Assembly (NCBI GenBank): GCA_949752735.1 | Contig: OX457050.1 | Span: 39,657,553 to 39,721,552 of the forward strand | DNA length: 64,000 nt | DNA from: Lumbricus terrestris | Lineage: Eukaryota > Annelida > Clitellata > Crassiclitellata > Lumbricidae | Direction: 5' to 3' | In this document: positions 44,401 to 55,199 of the stretch, piece by piece | Position numbering within the stretch: the first letter of the stretch is position 1 | Layout: each line of letters opens with the position of its first letter | Program-made: the position numbers and the translations under genes | Notes under the pieces: generated by a model | What the model was told of the DNA's origin: nothing | Seen by the model: only the letters and a program-made list of their open reading frames with translations | The model's database searches: none

Positions 44401-44745
44401 AGATCGCCTATTAATGCCCACACTAAACCTCTATTTTTAGAACTTAACCTACTTAGCATTAGTCAAATCAAATTTACCCAAACATCCGAATTTATGTATA
44501 AATTCCATAATGGACTCCTCCCACCCTGTTTTATATCCTACTTTAAAAAAACAGAGCATTCCATTGCAACCAGAAATAAACGGGACTACATAAGCATTTA
44601 CCCCAGAACCAACACACGCAAATTTTCTATCAAATACCAAGGACCATTAATATGGAACAGTCTACCTCCTTGTCTGAAGATCGACATGGCATTCACTCAC
44701 TTCAAGCGTCTGATGCGTGCGCATGCAGTGGAAAATGTTATATAA
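41436..44745 (+). pseudogene. LINE ORF2: PHD finger, APE endonuclease, reverse transcriptase; two frameshifts
   Basis: The first segment (41436-43001) begins with a PHD-like zinc finger (CACCMCAHRTDHGDGPCDC, then CGRSFHAGC and WLCHEC). An APE endonuclease follows (MHINCRSL, TETWL, GDFNINLL, SDHLPII). Near 42988 one base changes the frame. The second segment (to 44236) carries the reverse transcriptase: NYRPISILPFFSK, FLDLAKAFDTVDH, GVPQGSILGPLLF and the catalytic FADD near 43919. Near 44215, beside an A-run, the frame shifts again. The last segment, to 44745, is the C-terminal domain (LQKKAIRLIT, YQGPLIWNSLP). Apart from the shifts the coding is well preserved, so loss is recent or the shifts are sequence errors. 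Confidence 0.85.
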
Positions 44746-45144
44746 ATTGTTATATAAAACTAATTATTGATGTTGGCTGTTGGTTAAATAGTGGCTTTTT
44801 GATTCTTTTCTCTCTTTTCTTCTTCTTCTTCCTCTTCTGTCTTCTCTCTTTTATGTTTCATTGTGCTTCTAGTTTATTCCCTCGTATCACCACCCTGACC
44901 CACTCAACTATATCCAAGTCTCCCACCTGTTCTATCAACAAATGTCATTTATCCATCATCTTTGCAATGAATAATCATGCACATAGGGCCCCTAACTAGC
45001 GGGATCTTCCCTTCTGGGGCTCCTATTGTTTCCCTCTAATACTAATCCTATAACTTGTAATTATAAGAATTATCTTTTTTTCTTCACTACATATGCATGA
45101 CAAAATGTGTAACTGTTGTATTTTTCTTTTGTGGGAACAATAAA

Positions 45145-45168
45145 CTTGACTTGACTTGACTTGACTTG
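45145..45168 (+). repeat. LINE 3' tail (TTGAC)n
   Basis: AATAAAC followed by about five TTGAC units. Short 3' microsatellites instead of poly(A) are usual in the CR1/L2 group. Confidence 0.8.
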
Positions 45169-46210
45169 ATATGTCGGAAATAGAAGCTGGATTGACGAAA
45201 ATAGAGACCCTGAAAAAGAAGCTGTATGAAGGTACTTCTAGATGTGAAGAACAAGCTGGATTGACGAAAAGAGCAAGCGAGAAAAAAAGAAGCAGGATGA
45301 AGGTATTTTTAGGTGTGAAATAGAAGCTGGATTGATGAAAACGTCCTTCTTCGAATTGGAGCTGGATGGATGAAAATTTTTTATTAGGTTGGAGCTGGAT
45401 TGATAAAAATCTTCTTAATCCAGCTCCTATTTTAGATCTATTTTAGATCAATCCAGCTTCCATTTCCAAAGCGTTTTATCATTCATCGAGCTTACATGCA
45501 ATATATAAAATACCTTGAACCCGCTTCGATTTCTCAAGTCTTTTATCATTCATCCAGCTTCTATTTCGGACAGACAAAATACTTTCATCCAGCTTCGATT
45601 TCTCAAGCGTTTTATCATTCATCTTGCTTGTATTTCAGACATATAAAAACCTTGATCCCGCTTCCATTTCTTAAGTGCTTTATCACTCATCCGGCTTCTT
45701 TTTCAGATCTATAAATACATTAATGCAGCTTCTATTAAACATCTATAAAACCCTATTCCAGCTTCGATTTCTTTGGCGTTTATCATTCATTCAGCTTCTT
45801 TTTTTCTCGCTCGCTCTTTTCGTCAATCCAGCTTGTACTTCACACCTAGAAATACCTTCATACAGCTTCTTTTTTCAGGGTCGTTATTTTCGTCAATCCA
45901 GCTTCTATTTCAGGTAAGAAAATACTTATTCCAGTTTCCTTTACTCCAACCGCTCCAATTTTAACAGGACGATTTTAGTCAATCTAAATCAGAGTTCTAT
46001 TTAAAATTGAAGTATTTTCCTCTCTCCAACTTCTATTTCGCAACGCGATTGTTTCGTGTATGCGGCTTCAATATTTATAAGCATTATATTCATTAATGCA
46101 ACTTCGTTTAGGAAACGTTCTTTTCCTCTGTTTCTTTTTTGCAGCGAACTATCAACAATCTGCTTTCGATTTACATGTATCACGAGTTATTTTCATCAAT
46201 CCAACTTCCT
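45169..46210 (-). repeat. Right inner arm and module array of the composite foldback
   Basis: Forward modules to about 45405, then reverse-sense modules (TTCATCCAGCTTCTATTTC) to 46210. From 45905 on it mirrors 37545-37780 of the left arm. ORFs here are by-products. Confidence 0.8.
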
Positions 46211-46384
46211 TTTTTGCGGCAATAACCAGGAACTAAAAAATTCGCAATGCACATTTGGTCGTGAGCCAGTTGTCGTGAACCAGTTGTCGGTGAACCAATT
46301 GTCGTGAACCAGTTGTCGTGAACCAGTTGTCCGTGAACCAGTTGTCGGTGAACCAGTTGTCTGTGAACCAGCTGTCGTGGAACC

Positions 46385-47214
46385 CACACACACACGTGAA
46401 TACCGGGCATTGATAGGCTGCTTACTTAACAACATCAAGTAAGGCACGTAGCACATTAAAATGATTTAGTAACGATAACCAAGTTAAATTTATTACCACA
46501 AATGCAAAGCACAAAAATATCAGTGCATTACTCAAATATATTGCATTCACGTAAACATGAATTTTGTGTAATTTTAAAAATATAACATATTTTTTTATAT
46601 TAAGTTACAAATACAACGAAACATAAAATAATGAAGATGTGTGGCAATCTATATTACCCACAAACATCATGCTCATGAAATAATCTAAACACAAGTTATG
46701 CTAACTAAGTCCTTTACATGATACAACATAAATATTATGCTTAATATAAAATAGTGCAAAAAATGTGCTAAATAACCAGTCGAGCAGAAGTATTTGGGCC
46801 AAAAAATTTAATAAAGGTGTCCGAGAATGGAGCCCCAGAACAATAGAAATTACGGCGTCCTTAAAAACCACAGCATAACATTTACTTTTTAAAACCTGTA
46901 GCTATTCAAAAGTCAGAACTAGGCAACACATTTACAACAGTAGTGTCTACAAGTAGAAACCTTGAAATATTCTAATATGAAATTTATGCAAAGTAATAAT
47001 TTATATCCTTGCATTCAAGCAGTTACAGATACAATGTCATATTTTCTTTATCTAACATCACAATTATACAACTTTATTAATGTGAACAATAAGTTCACAC
47101 AATAATAATAATCTTCATTTTAATTTCACACTAACACAACACAGAATCACTACAATCCATAGTGGACCCTTTGTCTGCAAATCATTTGTCTTGAGTCATT
47201 ATTTTGCCGAGATA
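46385..47214. other. AT-rich region, no gene seen
   Basis: No long ORF, RNA gene or clear repeat; many ATAA and TTTA words. Confidence 0.45.
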
Positions 47215-47320
47215 AATTGAAGGTGGATTGATGAAAGCTGAAATAGGAAATGGATCGATGAGAAGAACGCTTGACAAAAGCGATTTGATGAAAACAATGC
47301 TTGCAAAATTGAAGATGGAT
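47215..47320 (+). repeat. Small module cluster
   Basis: GAAGGTGGATTGATGAAAG, GAAATGGATCGATGAGAAGA, TTTGATGAAAACAATGCTTG and GAAGATGGATAAAC, directly beyond the 3' end of the minus-strand zinc-finger locus. Confidence 0.5.
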
Positions 47321-48189
47321 AAACAATTCACATGTCAGAAATTAAGTCATGAGGTGGAGAATATCGATGAACAGAACAATGCTCCATAAATGCTTTCTTT
47401 GTTTTGAGCAATTTGTCACATATACCACATCCAAAAGATGTTAACAAAAACGCTTGGGCATCCCCAGGAGATCTGCAGTTGCTTACAAACAGACATTCTC
47501 CATCTCCAATCTCCGGTGAAAGGTCTGCAATTCCAATAGAATCTGGACATATTTTCTTGGAGTAATGTTCATTTGGTTTATCGATAATAACCGCAAAATT
47601 AGATGTAATGAAATTTTCAGACACGTTGGCAGTTACTTCACTTCCCATTTTCAGAACCTCTGACTGTGCATGGAGTTGAAACTGCTTTGCTGTGGAACTT
47701 CTCTTGATCCGATGTTCATTAATTGCAAGCTGCTTCTCTGTTGCATGATTTCCTCTGTGTGTCTTAAGATTTCCAATGTGTGTAAATCCTTTGTTGCAAA
47801 CATAGCATATGTATGGTTTCTCTCCAGTATGAGTTCTTATATGGATCTTTAGTTGACTGCCTGTTGTAAATGATTTATGACATAACTGACATCTGTACGG
47901 TTTTTCACCTGTATGGGTTCTCATATGTTCCACCAAGGAACATGCATGATTAAATGATTTCTTACAAAATTGACAGACATGCGGCTTATCTCCAGTATGT
48001 GTTCTCATGTGCAGTTTCAGGTGACCACTTTGCATAAATGTTTTCTGACAGAATTGGCATGTGTATGGCATCTCACCAGTATGGGTTCTCATGGGAACTT
48101 CCAGACATCTACCTCTAGCAAATGATTTTTGACAGAAACGACAGCTGTGTGGTTTCTCGCCAGTATGTGTTCTCATATGCATGTGCAGA

Positions 48190-48500
48190 GTACTACTATC
48201 GCTAAAGTGCATCGGACACAGCTGGCATTTGTATGGTTTTTCCCCCAGTATGGGTCCTCATGTGCTTGTGCATAGCACTACAATCGCTAAAGCGCATCGG
48301 ACACAGCTGGCATTTGTATGGTTTTTCCCCCAGTATGGGTCCTCATGTGCTTGTGCATAGCACTACAATCGCTAAAGCGCATCGGACACAGCTGGCGTTT
48401 GTATGGTTTCCCCCAGTATGGGTCCTCGTGTGCTTGTGCATAGCACTACAATCGCTAAAGCGCATCGGACACAGCTGGCATTTGTATGGTTTCCCCCAGT
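48190..48500 (-). repeat. Tandem near-identical zinc-finger units with slipped spacers
   Basis: CAGTATGGGTCCTC starts at 48246, 48331, 48414 and 48497. Normal spacing is 84 bp. The differences lie in the C/T run of the linker (GGTTTTTCCCCC or GGTTTCCCCC). Confidence 0.9.
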
Positions 48501-48660
48501 ATGGGTCCTCGTGTGCTTTTTCAGATCCTCATTTCCAGCAAATGATTTCTGACACATTAGGCACCTTTATGGTTTCTCACCAGTATGGATTCTCATATGC
48601 AAAACCTGTCCGAGTAAATGATTTCATACAAAACTTGCAAGTACTTGGTTTCTCTCCAGT

Positions 48661-49019
48661 CAGTGGCAGATCCAGAACGTTTCGAAGGGGGCCAAAATTT
48701 TCGCTCTTGTTGGTGAGACAAGAGAACGTCGATGATCATTTTTTAGTCAGTCGTCCAATTTTTCAGAAAGAGATACCAAATCAGCCGCCAAAAAAATTGA
48801 TGATCATTTTTTTTGTCGTCGGACATTATAGTCGGGAGTATTGCAAATCAAATGGGGGGACACGTCCCTTGCGATTTCTTTAATGAGGGGGCGGGTATAT
48901 CCTGTTTTTCTCTCCCGCTGCATTTATTTCATGGCTTGTTGAAACCAAATGGGGGCCACCTCCATGGAATTTGTTAATGGGGGGAGGGCATGGCCATTTT
49001 GGCCCCCTGGATCCGCCCG
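48661..49019. mobile_element. hAT-type MITE inserted in a zinc-finger exon
   Basis: Ends CAGTGGCAGATCCAG and CTGGATCCGCCCG; an exact 8-bp duplication TCTCCAGT lies at 48653-48660 and 49020-49027. It is 359 bp with no transposase. GGGGGCCAAAAT and ATTTTGGCCCCC form subterminal inverted repeats. Second copy at 56262. Confidence 0.9.
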
Positions 49020-50149
49020 TCTCCAGTATGAGTTCTTTTGTGAGATTTCAGCTGACTACTTCCAGCAAACGTTTTCTGACATAACTGGCATCTAAATGGG
49101 TTTTCACCAGTATGGGTTCTTATATGTTTCATCAAGCTACCCAATTGAGTAAATGATTTCTTACAAAACTGACACTTGTGTGGTTTTTCTCCAGTATGGG
49201 TTCTCATGTGCATTTGCAGCTGACTAATTTGTGCAAATGTTTTCGGACATAATTGGCATGTGTATGGTTTTTCACCAGTGTGGGTTCTCATGTGCACAGT
49301 CAGATGACTGCTTACAGCAAATGATTTCTCACACATATGACAGCTGTATGGTTTTTCACCAGTATGGGTTCTCATGTGAACATTTAATTGACTATATCCA
49401 GTGTATGATTTCTTACATATCTGGCATTGGTATGGCTTTTCACCAGTATGTATTCTCAAATGTTCTGCCAAGTTACATGTTTGAGCAAACGATTTCTTAC
49501 AAAGCTGACATTTGTATGGTTTTTCACCAGTATGGGTTCTCATGTGTGTTCTCAGTACACAATCTTGACGAAACGTTTTCTGACACAGCTGACACATATG
49601 AGGTTTCTCTCCTGTATGAGTTCTCATGTGTATTTTCCTAGAACCACTCCGACTAAATGACTTTTCACATATCTGACACTTGTATGGCTTATCACCAGTA
49701 TGGGATCTCATATGCGTTTTCAGAGAAGACTCATTAGCAAATGGTTTCTGGCATAAATGACACCTGCATCGTTTTTCGCCAGAATGAGATTTCAAGTGCG
49801 TTTTTAGAGTACTACCTACAGTAAACGATTTTTGACATATTTGGCATTTGTATGGTTTTTCCCCAGTGTGGGTTCTCATGTGCGTTTTCAGTTGATTATC
49901 TTGAGCAAACATTTTCCCACATAGCTGGCAGGTGTATGGTTTCTCTCCAGTATGAGTTCTCATGTGCACTTGTGCAGCGCTATTTTGAGCAAATGACTTC
50001 TCACACATCTGGCACCTATATGGTTTATTACCAGTATGAGTTCTCACGTGAATTGTCAGAGAAGACTGATTAGCAAATGATTTCCTACATAATTCGCACC
50101 AGTACTGTTTCTCCGACATGGTTGGCTCGTGTGTACCAAGATTTGTCAT

Positions 50150-50814
50150 CAGCTTTGCTAGATTCTACACTAATTAAATTATTAATTTGGCACCTTTTTT
50201 CCCTGTCTCCTGTACAATGTTGTCATATTAGACATCAGGCTATTGCTGTCCTGGTTGGTATTGTCTCTTCAGTATGTGGATTTTTATGAACAGTCACATG
50301 ATCACCTTGAGTTTCTGAAATGATTGTCACCCGTGTTTCTATAGCAGAGGATTTCTCCAATCACCTGATTGGAAACAGAGTTGATATTCGAACAGCGAAT
50401 TATAAGCATCAATTCCGATATGCAATTCAAAGGAATTGCCTGCAAAGAATGTTCATCCAATTGTAATTAGCTCTAGGCTTTCCATCAACAGACTGGTTGT
50501 GAGTTCCTAAATATGTTCGTTTCAGATTCATAGACTAAGAACCATAAGGAACTCCTTAGGCAATCAAAACTTTGCTTAAGTGGGTGAAGTATTAGATCAT
50601 AGGAAATGTTGTATACATATATAAAATCAGTAATGTTCTTGGTGCAGATTTGGGTTAGGTAGACATTGTCTTGCAACTGAATTTTTAACTTTTCCTCATG
50701 CTTGCTACAAATAACAGTAAACTTCAAAATTAATCATGCTTCAAAATATAAAACATGGTGACCGTGCAAAATGGTAGAGGTCAAAATGGTACGGACAAAA
50801 TGGTATGGATGAAA
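50150..50814. other. 5' flank of the zinc-finger locus, no gene seen
   Basis: Short ORFs without domains. ATGGT(A)CGGACAAAATGGTAT at about 50785-50806 looks like the end of a further foldback family, but its partner is not visible. Confidence 0.35.
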
Positions 50815-50905
50815 TGAAAGTGAATTTTTCTATATGAAATAGAAGCTGGATTAATGAAAAGACGCATGTGAAATGGAAGCTGGATGAAGGCTATGCATGG
50901 CTAAA
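50815..50905 (+). repeat. Small module cluster
   Basis: GAAATAGAAGCTGGATTAATG and GAAATGGAAGCTGGATGAAG, then a reversed TCCCGCTTCCTG. Confidence 0.6.
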
Positions 50906-51415
50906 AAATCATCCCGCTTCCTGTTTTGGTCTGAAGATTTTCATCCGTCATCCCACTTCTCGGCGATTAGTATTTTAGTCACAGATGCATGGGCCGTCCC
51001 CCGCCCCAACACCTCCACTGGGGTACCGTTCCTCTGTCACCCCTAGGTCTCCGCCCATGCTTTGATGACTAGAAATACTTGTCTGTTTTACCAGGCAGCA
51101 TAATAGCATTTGATTTGCAGATTTCGCCGGTACGTTAAATTCAGACCAAGCAGCATTAGATAATCAGAATATTACCTATGGTCTAGCAGCAAATCAGCAT
51201 TTCTTATCTATTCCCATGAAACTGCATCCAACGACAAACAATGGCTTCCTAGACTGAAGAACTTGCGATTGTAATCGCCTAGCGCAGACTCAACTTAAGA
51301 TAGAACCATTAAAATTGTCCAACACCAACAATGATCGAATTTCTGTTGTAGCCTTAACACTTATTATATAAAGTAAATTATATGAAAATGCCAATATTAT
51401 TGTCGTCTTATAAAA
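50906..51415. other. No feature seen
   Basis: Non-coding spacer without clear repeats. Confidence 0.4.
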
Positions 51416-51533
51416 TGTATTTAAACAGAAATCTCACTACCGTCTATTCGTACAAAATGGCGACCGATAACAGATGAGGGCTAGTTTGTAATGGAAACTG
51501 GCTTTAAAGTATGGTTGTGCCATCTGGTTAATA
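51416..51533 (+). repeat. Dispersed ~120-bp repeat with paired YY1-like motifs, copy 3
   Basis: TGTATTTAAACAGAAATC start, ACAAAATGGCGACCG inside, and a diverged end GTGCCATCTGGTTAATAT. Confidence 0.65.
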
Positions 51534-51679
51534 TCATCGCAATCGTAATATTAATAACAACAGCGCTACTCGAAAGCCAAGCGCTGGGCACCAGCTTATT
51601 CACCAGCACTGCGTTGAGTCAAAAGGGTTGTCCGTAAGAATAGTCCATAGTGGTATGGTGTAAAGGTTTCAAAATATCC

Positions 51680-52100
51680 CCCGTAAGCATTACCCCCCCC
51701 CCCCGGTAACTTGAATCCGGTTTCAGATTAAAGGGAGGTAGGAAACCGGTTTCATCCCACCCCTAAGGTTTCAGGTTACTCCCACTTAAAACAGGTATTT
51801 AATTGCGTGCATTTAGATATTTCACCTAAACAGAACTTTCATACAGCTTCCATTTTTCTATAGAGAACCTACATCCAGCTTCCATTTCACCTATATAGAA
51901 CCGTCATCCAGCTTCCATTGCTCTATAGAGAACTTTCATCCAACTTCCATTTCACCTATAGAGAAACGTCATCCAGCTTCCATTGATCTATAGAGAACTT
52001 TCATCCAACTTCCATTTAACCTATAGAGAACCTTCATCCAGCTTCCATTTCTATAGCATTATTTTCGTCAATCCAGCTTCTATTTCACCTATGGAGATCC
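51680..52100 (-). repeat. Module array with CACCTATAGAGAAC spacers
   Basis: After a C-run and GGTTTCA/GGTAAC motifs (51680-51790), reverse-sense modules repeat about every 35-40 bp: TTCATCCAGCTTCCATTTCA then CCTATAGAGAAC. Probably one half of another foldback. Confidence 0.7.
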
Positions 52101-52375
52101 TTGTGGGGACTAATAATAAATCGATGTGATTTTATTACCTCTATTTACAACAATGGATCCTTTTCTGCATGAAAGAGACACCTTTTGTTGATAGTACCAT
52201 GCGCACAACGACACTACAAAGCACATTGTATATTTGCCCAAAGAACTAACAATGAATTACAGTAAACACCTATTGACACACAGACAGACAGACAGCCAAA
52301 CGTACAAAAAACACAGAGACAGACAGTCAGGCACAAGCAAAACAATCTCTGCTTGCATCTCAATCTTTCCTCAAA

Positions 52376-52640
52376 GATCAGCAAATAATTCGTCAACTGG
52401 AGAAAAGTGGTGGCACAGAAACAGCACATCTAATTTAAATCACGAGTAAGTGTCTTTTCCCAGTCTTCAACTACATGTATTTATTTTTAATTACAAATCA
52501 GCACAGATCAGCAAATAATTAATCAACTGGAGAAAAGCGGTGGTTAGTAGCCTACAATGCTCCAGAAATTCCTTCTCAATTTCAAACATTCCATCGCATA
52601 TACCACATCCAAACGATTTTTCCACAAATGGTTTAACATC
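52376..52640 (-). pseudogene. Zinc-finger tail remnant (two pieces)
   Basis: Minus strand 52640-52550 encodes PEDVKPFVEKSFGCGIC followed by FEIEKEFLEHC, nearly the tail of the 2-532 locus. The end piece (TTTTCTCCAGTTGA...ATTTGCTGATC) is present twice, near 52375-52412 and 52503-52540, so the region was partly duplicated. No finger array accompanies it. Downstream sequence is replaced by the hairpin repeat at 52.7 kb. Confidence 0.75.
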
Positions 52641-52679
52641 CTCAGGCAGGGCCTACTATCCCCCCCTGGAAGCTGGAAG

Positions 52680-52870
52680 CAGTCCCCCCCTAAAAGAAAC
52701 TTTTTCCTATGTATATATATTGCAAGCGCCGAAGGCGCGAAGCTGCGAGTGCCGAAGGCACAAGACCCGTATAGCGACTAGGGGGTCTGAGGAGCGTCGT
52801 AAGCTCCCCCAGCGGGGCCTGGGGCAGAGCCCCATAAACCAACGCATTTTTAGCTGTTGGCAGCGACTAG
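52680..52870 (+). ncRNA. Structured repeat with four consecutive hairpins
   Basis: Perfect small hairpins GCGCCGAAGGCGC (52726-52738), GTGCCGAAGGCAC (52749-52761), GGAGC...GCTCC (52791-52807) and GGGGCAGAGCCCC (52821-52833) lie within 110 bp. The first two keep the GAA loop while the stem pair changes together (C-G to T-A). This suggests a folded RNA or single-stranded DNA. The family is unknown to me. Confidence 0.45.
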
Positions 52871-53028
52871 AGCGCATGTCTTAGGCTCTTGTTTGCTAGC
52901 TGTTTATGAAGGAAAAAGTCATGAAAATTTCACTTTTTTGGATTTGCACGCTGTAGCCTAATTATACCTTTTTAAGCTGTCATTTTCACAAAATTGCTCG
53001 TGAATTCAATGCTCAGAAACGTGGTTTA

Positions 53029-53031
<3 letters not shown>

Positions 53032-53100
<69 letters not shown>
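53032..53100. repeat. TA microsatellite
   Basis: About 34 uninterrupted TA units. Confidence 0.95.
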
Positions 53101-53102
<2 letters not shown>

Positions 53103-54182
53103 TAAAATGTAGCATCTCCATTATTTAATTTTTTTAATTTGCACAATATACTGGTAACATTCTAAAATTTCTCATTATGGGTTAACAGTTCGACACTGTA
53201 GTACTTAGTCCTATGAAACTTGGAAAGGTTCAGCATTCAGTAAAATATAAATTTATTTTGGTATATCAACTTGAGTAGTCAACCGTCAGTTGTACAATAC
53301 TCAGCAATATCCATTTTGGGATCCAAACAAATCCCATGGACCACTCCCTGTAATTTCCTCTCTGCAGGATTCCACCAGATCGTTTCAATGGAACAACTCC
53401 CTCGAACATTTCCCTTAATTGTAGGCTTCAAAAGTGTAAGCAATTTGCATTTGTGCAGACTTCAATATAAGCCATTTGTTTTACTTGCTTTTGAACTTCT
53501 ATTGTTGACCACCCAGGCTTTTATTGCTTGGTTAATGTTTACTTAAACAGACTAAAATTCTTTAGGCCTAATAGGCCCTATAAACAAAAGTAGACCTACT
53601 AATTTACTGCTGCTTCTTTGCCTCATATCTCTAAAATTCATTCTGGAAATATCGTTCATTTTATTTAAAACCTATATTATAAAACGAGTGCAGTGTCAGT
53701 AGATATAAAATATACTTTAAATTTCTTAACAATTAATGTAATTAATTAGGAGTTGTGAGCGCGAGTGCCATATACGTGCAGGGACAAATGTAAGTGAATA
53801 AAGCAAAGGTCATACTAAATGAATATCTACCCTTAAGATGGCGGGATGAACGTTCAATGGGAATTTACCTTGGGTGTGCAGGAAGGAATGGTACAGAGCG
53901 AGATGCCGGGGGATATGTCCAGAAGGAAATCTCTTATCCCAGTCAGCACCGGATTTTGGCCCCAATCGTTCCCCATATGGGCAATTTGGGCATGGCCTGG
54001 GCTTCGGCGAATTTTCCTCTGCCCTAACAGGGCCCTAATGCTCGTACAATATTGCCCCTAAGTGTGTGTGGTTTAGCGACAATCGTATGCCGATGAGTAT
54101 AGGACTTGGCACTAGTCTTGGCCTACTATAATGCAGGCGTTATATTAATTATAGTCTACGGATAGTACGGATTGATCCGGTT
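53101..54182. other. No gene recognised
   Basis: Mixed AT-rich spacer. A minus-strand stretch at 53275-53460 (CSIETIWWNPAERKLQG) is coding-like but unrecognised. A TAGGCCTA is at 53563. Confidence 0.3.
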
Positions 54183-54184
54183 TA

Positions 54185-54249
<65 letters not shown>
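54183..54249. repeat. TA microsatellite
   Basis: About 33 TA units; the minus ORF across it is an artefact. Confidence 0.95.
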
Positions 54250-54250
<1 letters not shown>

Positions 54251-54419
54251 GTTTAATGACAAAACCAAGTGACACACCGCACATGGGTACATAAAGATAT
54301 ATAGGAAATAAAATTTTAGAAAAGTATTGAAAATGTCATCTTTAGTGATGATCATTGAGTTAGATAGGCAATATAAAGATGCGGGGGTGATTTTTTCTTC
54401 ACGTCGGTACAAAATACTT

Positions 54420-55130
54420 TATCTGGTTTGGCTTAATGATGGCTTAATTGGCTACTGACTTATTTCTGACATAGGCCTATATCTATTCTGACTTGACTTA
54501 ATTCTGACATTTCTGATTTAATTAACTCTCAATGATTGATTTTATGACTTAGGCTAATTCTGACTTTTTTGGGCCAAATTCTGACTATGGTGATTAATAT
54601 GATAACTAGTGATAGCTAGGCCTAATTGACGTCTGACTTCTTTTTTTATTTGACTCAATCCTGCCTTAGTTAATTTTGATTGACTTTTCTGTCTTAATTC
54701 TGACATAATTCTAAATTAAATGACTACTACTTGACTTCTGAATTGATTTTGGACTTGATTTTTGACTTCATTATTTTTTTATAGGCCTAATTATTCATGG
54801 CTTAGCTATGACTTAGGCCTATTCATTTCTAATTGAACTGTCAATTAGACTGTTACTACCTAATTCGGTTCTCACTTGACATAATTATGACATGACATGA
54901 TCTGAGTGTTGCAGGTCTATATCTGACTTTAATAGACCTATTATTCTGACTTCATTATATAGCCTAAATAATTCTGATTTGTAGAATCTGGGTTGATTTA
55001 ATTTCAACTTGGCGTTTGAATAGATTTCCGACTTGGATAATTTCTTCTGACCTTACTTGTGACTTGCCTTATAGGCCAATTCTTATTTAATTGGATTGCA
55101 TTTAGACTTGCATTCTAGCTTGACATTTGA
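54420..55130 (+). repeat. Degenerate TGACTT/TTCTGAC-rich tract
   Basis: Over 700 bp the words TTCTGAC, TGACTT and GACTTAATT recur every 10-30 bp without a fixed period, mixed with TAGGCCTA octamers (54472, 54617, 54782, 54814). It looks like an old, slipped simple repeat. Confidence 0.6.
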
Positions 55131-55199
55131 TTTGAATTAGGCATAAACTAAACTAAACTTTACGTTACTTAATTTTATTTATTGAGAATTAAATATCTG

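Larger units (their letters stand above)
39050..45168 (+). mobile_element. Full-length CR1/L2-group LINE
   Basis: 6.1 kb with a 325-bp leader, ORF1, a 1.2-kb inter-ORF spacer, ORF2 with endonuclease and reverse transcriptase, a 0.4-kb 3' region with AATAAA, and a (TTGAC)n tail. ATATG duplications and module sequence on both sides mark the ends. ORF2 has two frameshifts, so this copy is probably not self-mobile. Confidence 0.88.
36538..46384. mobile_element. Giant composite foldback element (family GGTGTCACGACAACT, copy C)
   Basis: The left end GGTGTCACGACAACTGG is followed by about nine 15-bp units (CGACAACTGGTTCAC). The right end (46260-46384) is the inverse, closing with TCGTGGAACC. Inner arm sequences also match in inverse: GCGAATTTTTTA at both ends, ACGTTTCC, and CAATCGCGTTGCGAAATAGA at 37642 against 46035. 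It lies between CA runs, so the target duplication is ambiguous. It has been enlarged by a nested foldback (36759-37521) and the LINE (39050-45168). Confidence 0.8.
47328..50149 (-). pseudogene. C2H2 zinc-finger gene with tail finger, broken by a MITE and frameshifts
   Basis: From the ATG at 50149 ([19 protein letters not shown]) thirteen good fingers run to 49020, cores CQLC, CQIC or CQMC and linkers TGEKP. A hAT-type MITE then interrupts the exon in HTGE. Beyond it lie a damaged finger, a finger with a stop in its linker (EKP-stop), and four near-identical finger units (48190-48500) whose spacing of 85, 83 and 83 bp breaks the frame. From 48212 an open frame resumes with about six fingers; one has Pro for its first zinc histidine (LEVPMRTH). 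The SSTAKQFQ linker, GDGECLF and the tail finger FGCGICDKLLKTKKAFMEHC, ending SPPHDLISDM at 47328, close the gene. The tail and linker match the 26.6-kb locus. The 13-finger half could still be made as a truncated protein. Confidence 0.85.

Noticed and set aside
44652..44999. 115-codon ORF after LINE ORF2
   Set aside because: Overlaps the ORF2 end in another frame and runs into a T/C-rich 3' region; no domain.
49231..49660. Long ORFs antisense to zinc-finger exons (also 7030-8483, 9800-10075, 22239-22613, 48233-48883)
   Set aside because: Shadows of the 84-bp finger repeats on the other strand.
53271..53546. 91-codon plus ORF and coding-like minus stretch
   Set aside because: Neither strand gives a motif I recognise; evidence too thin for a gene call.
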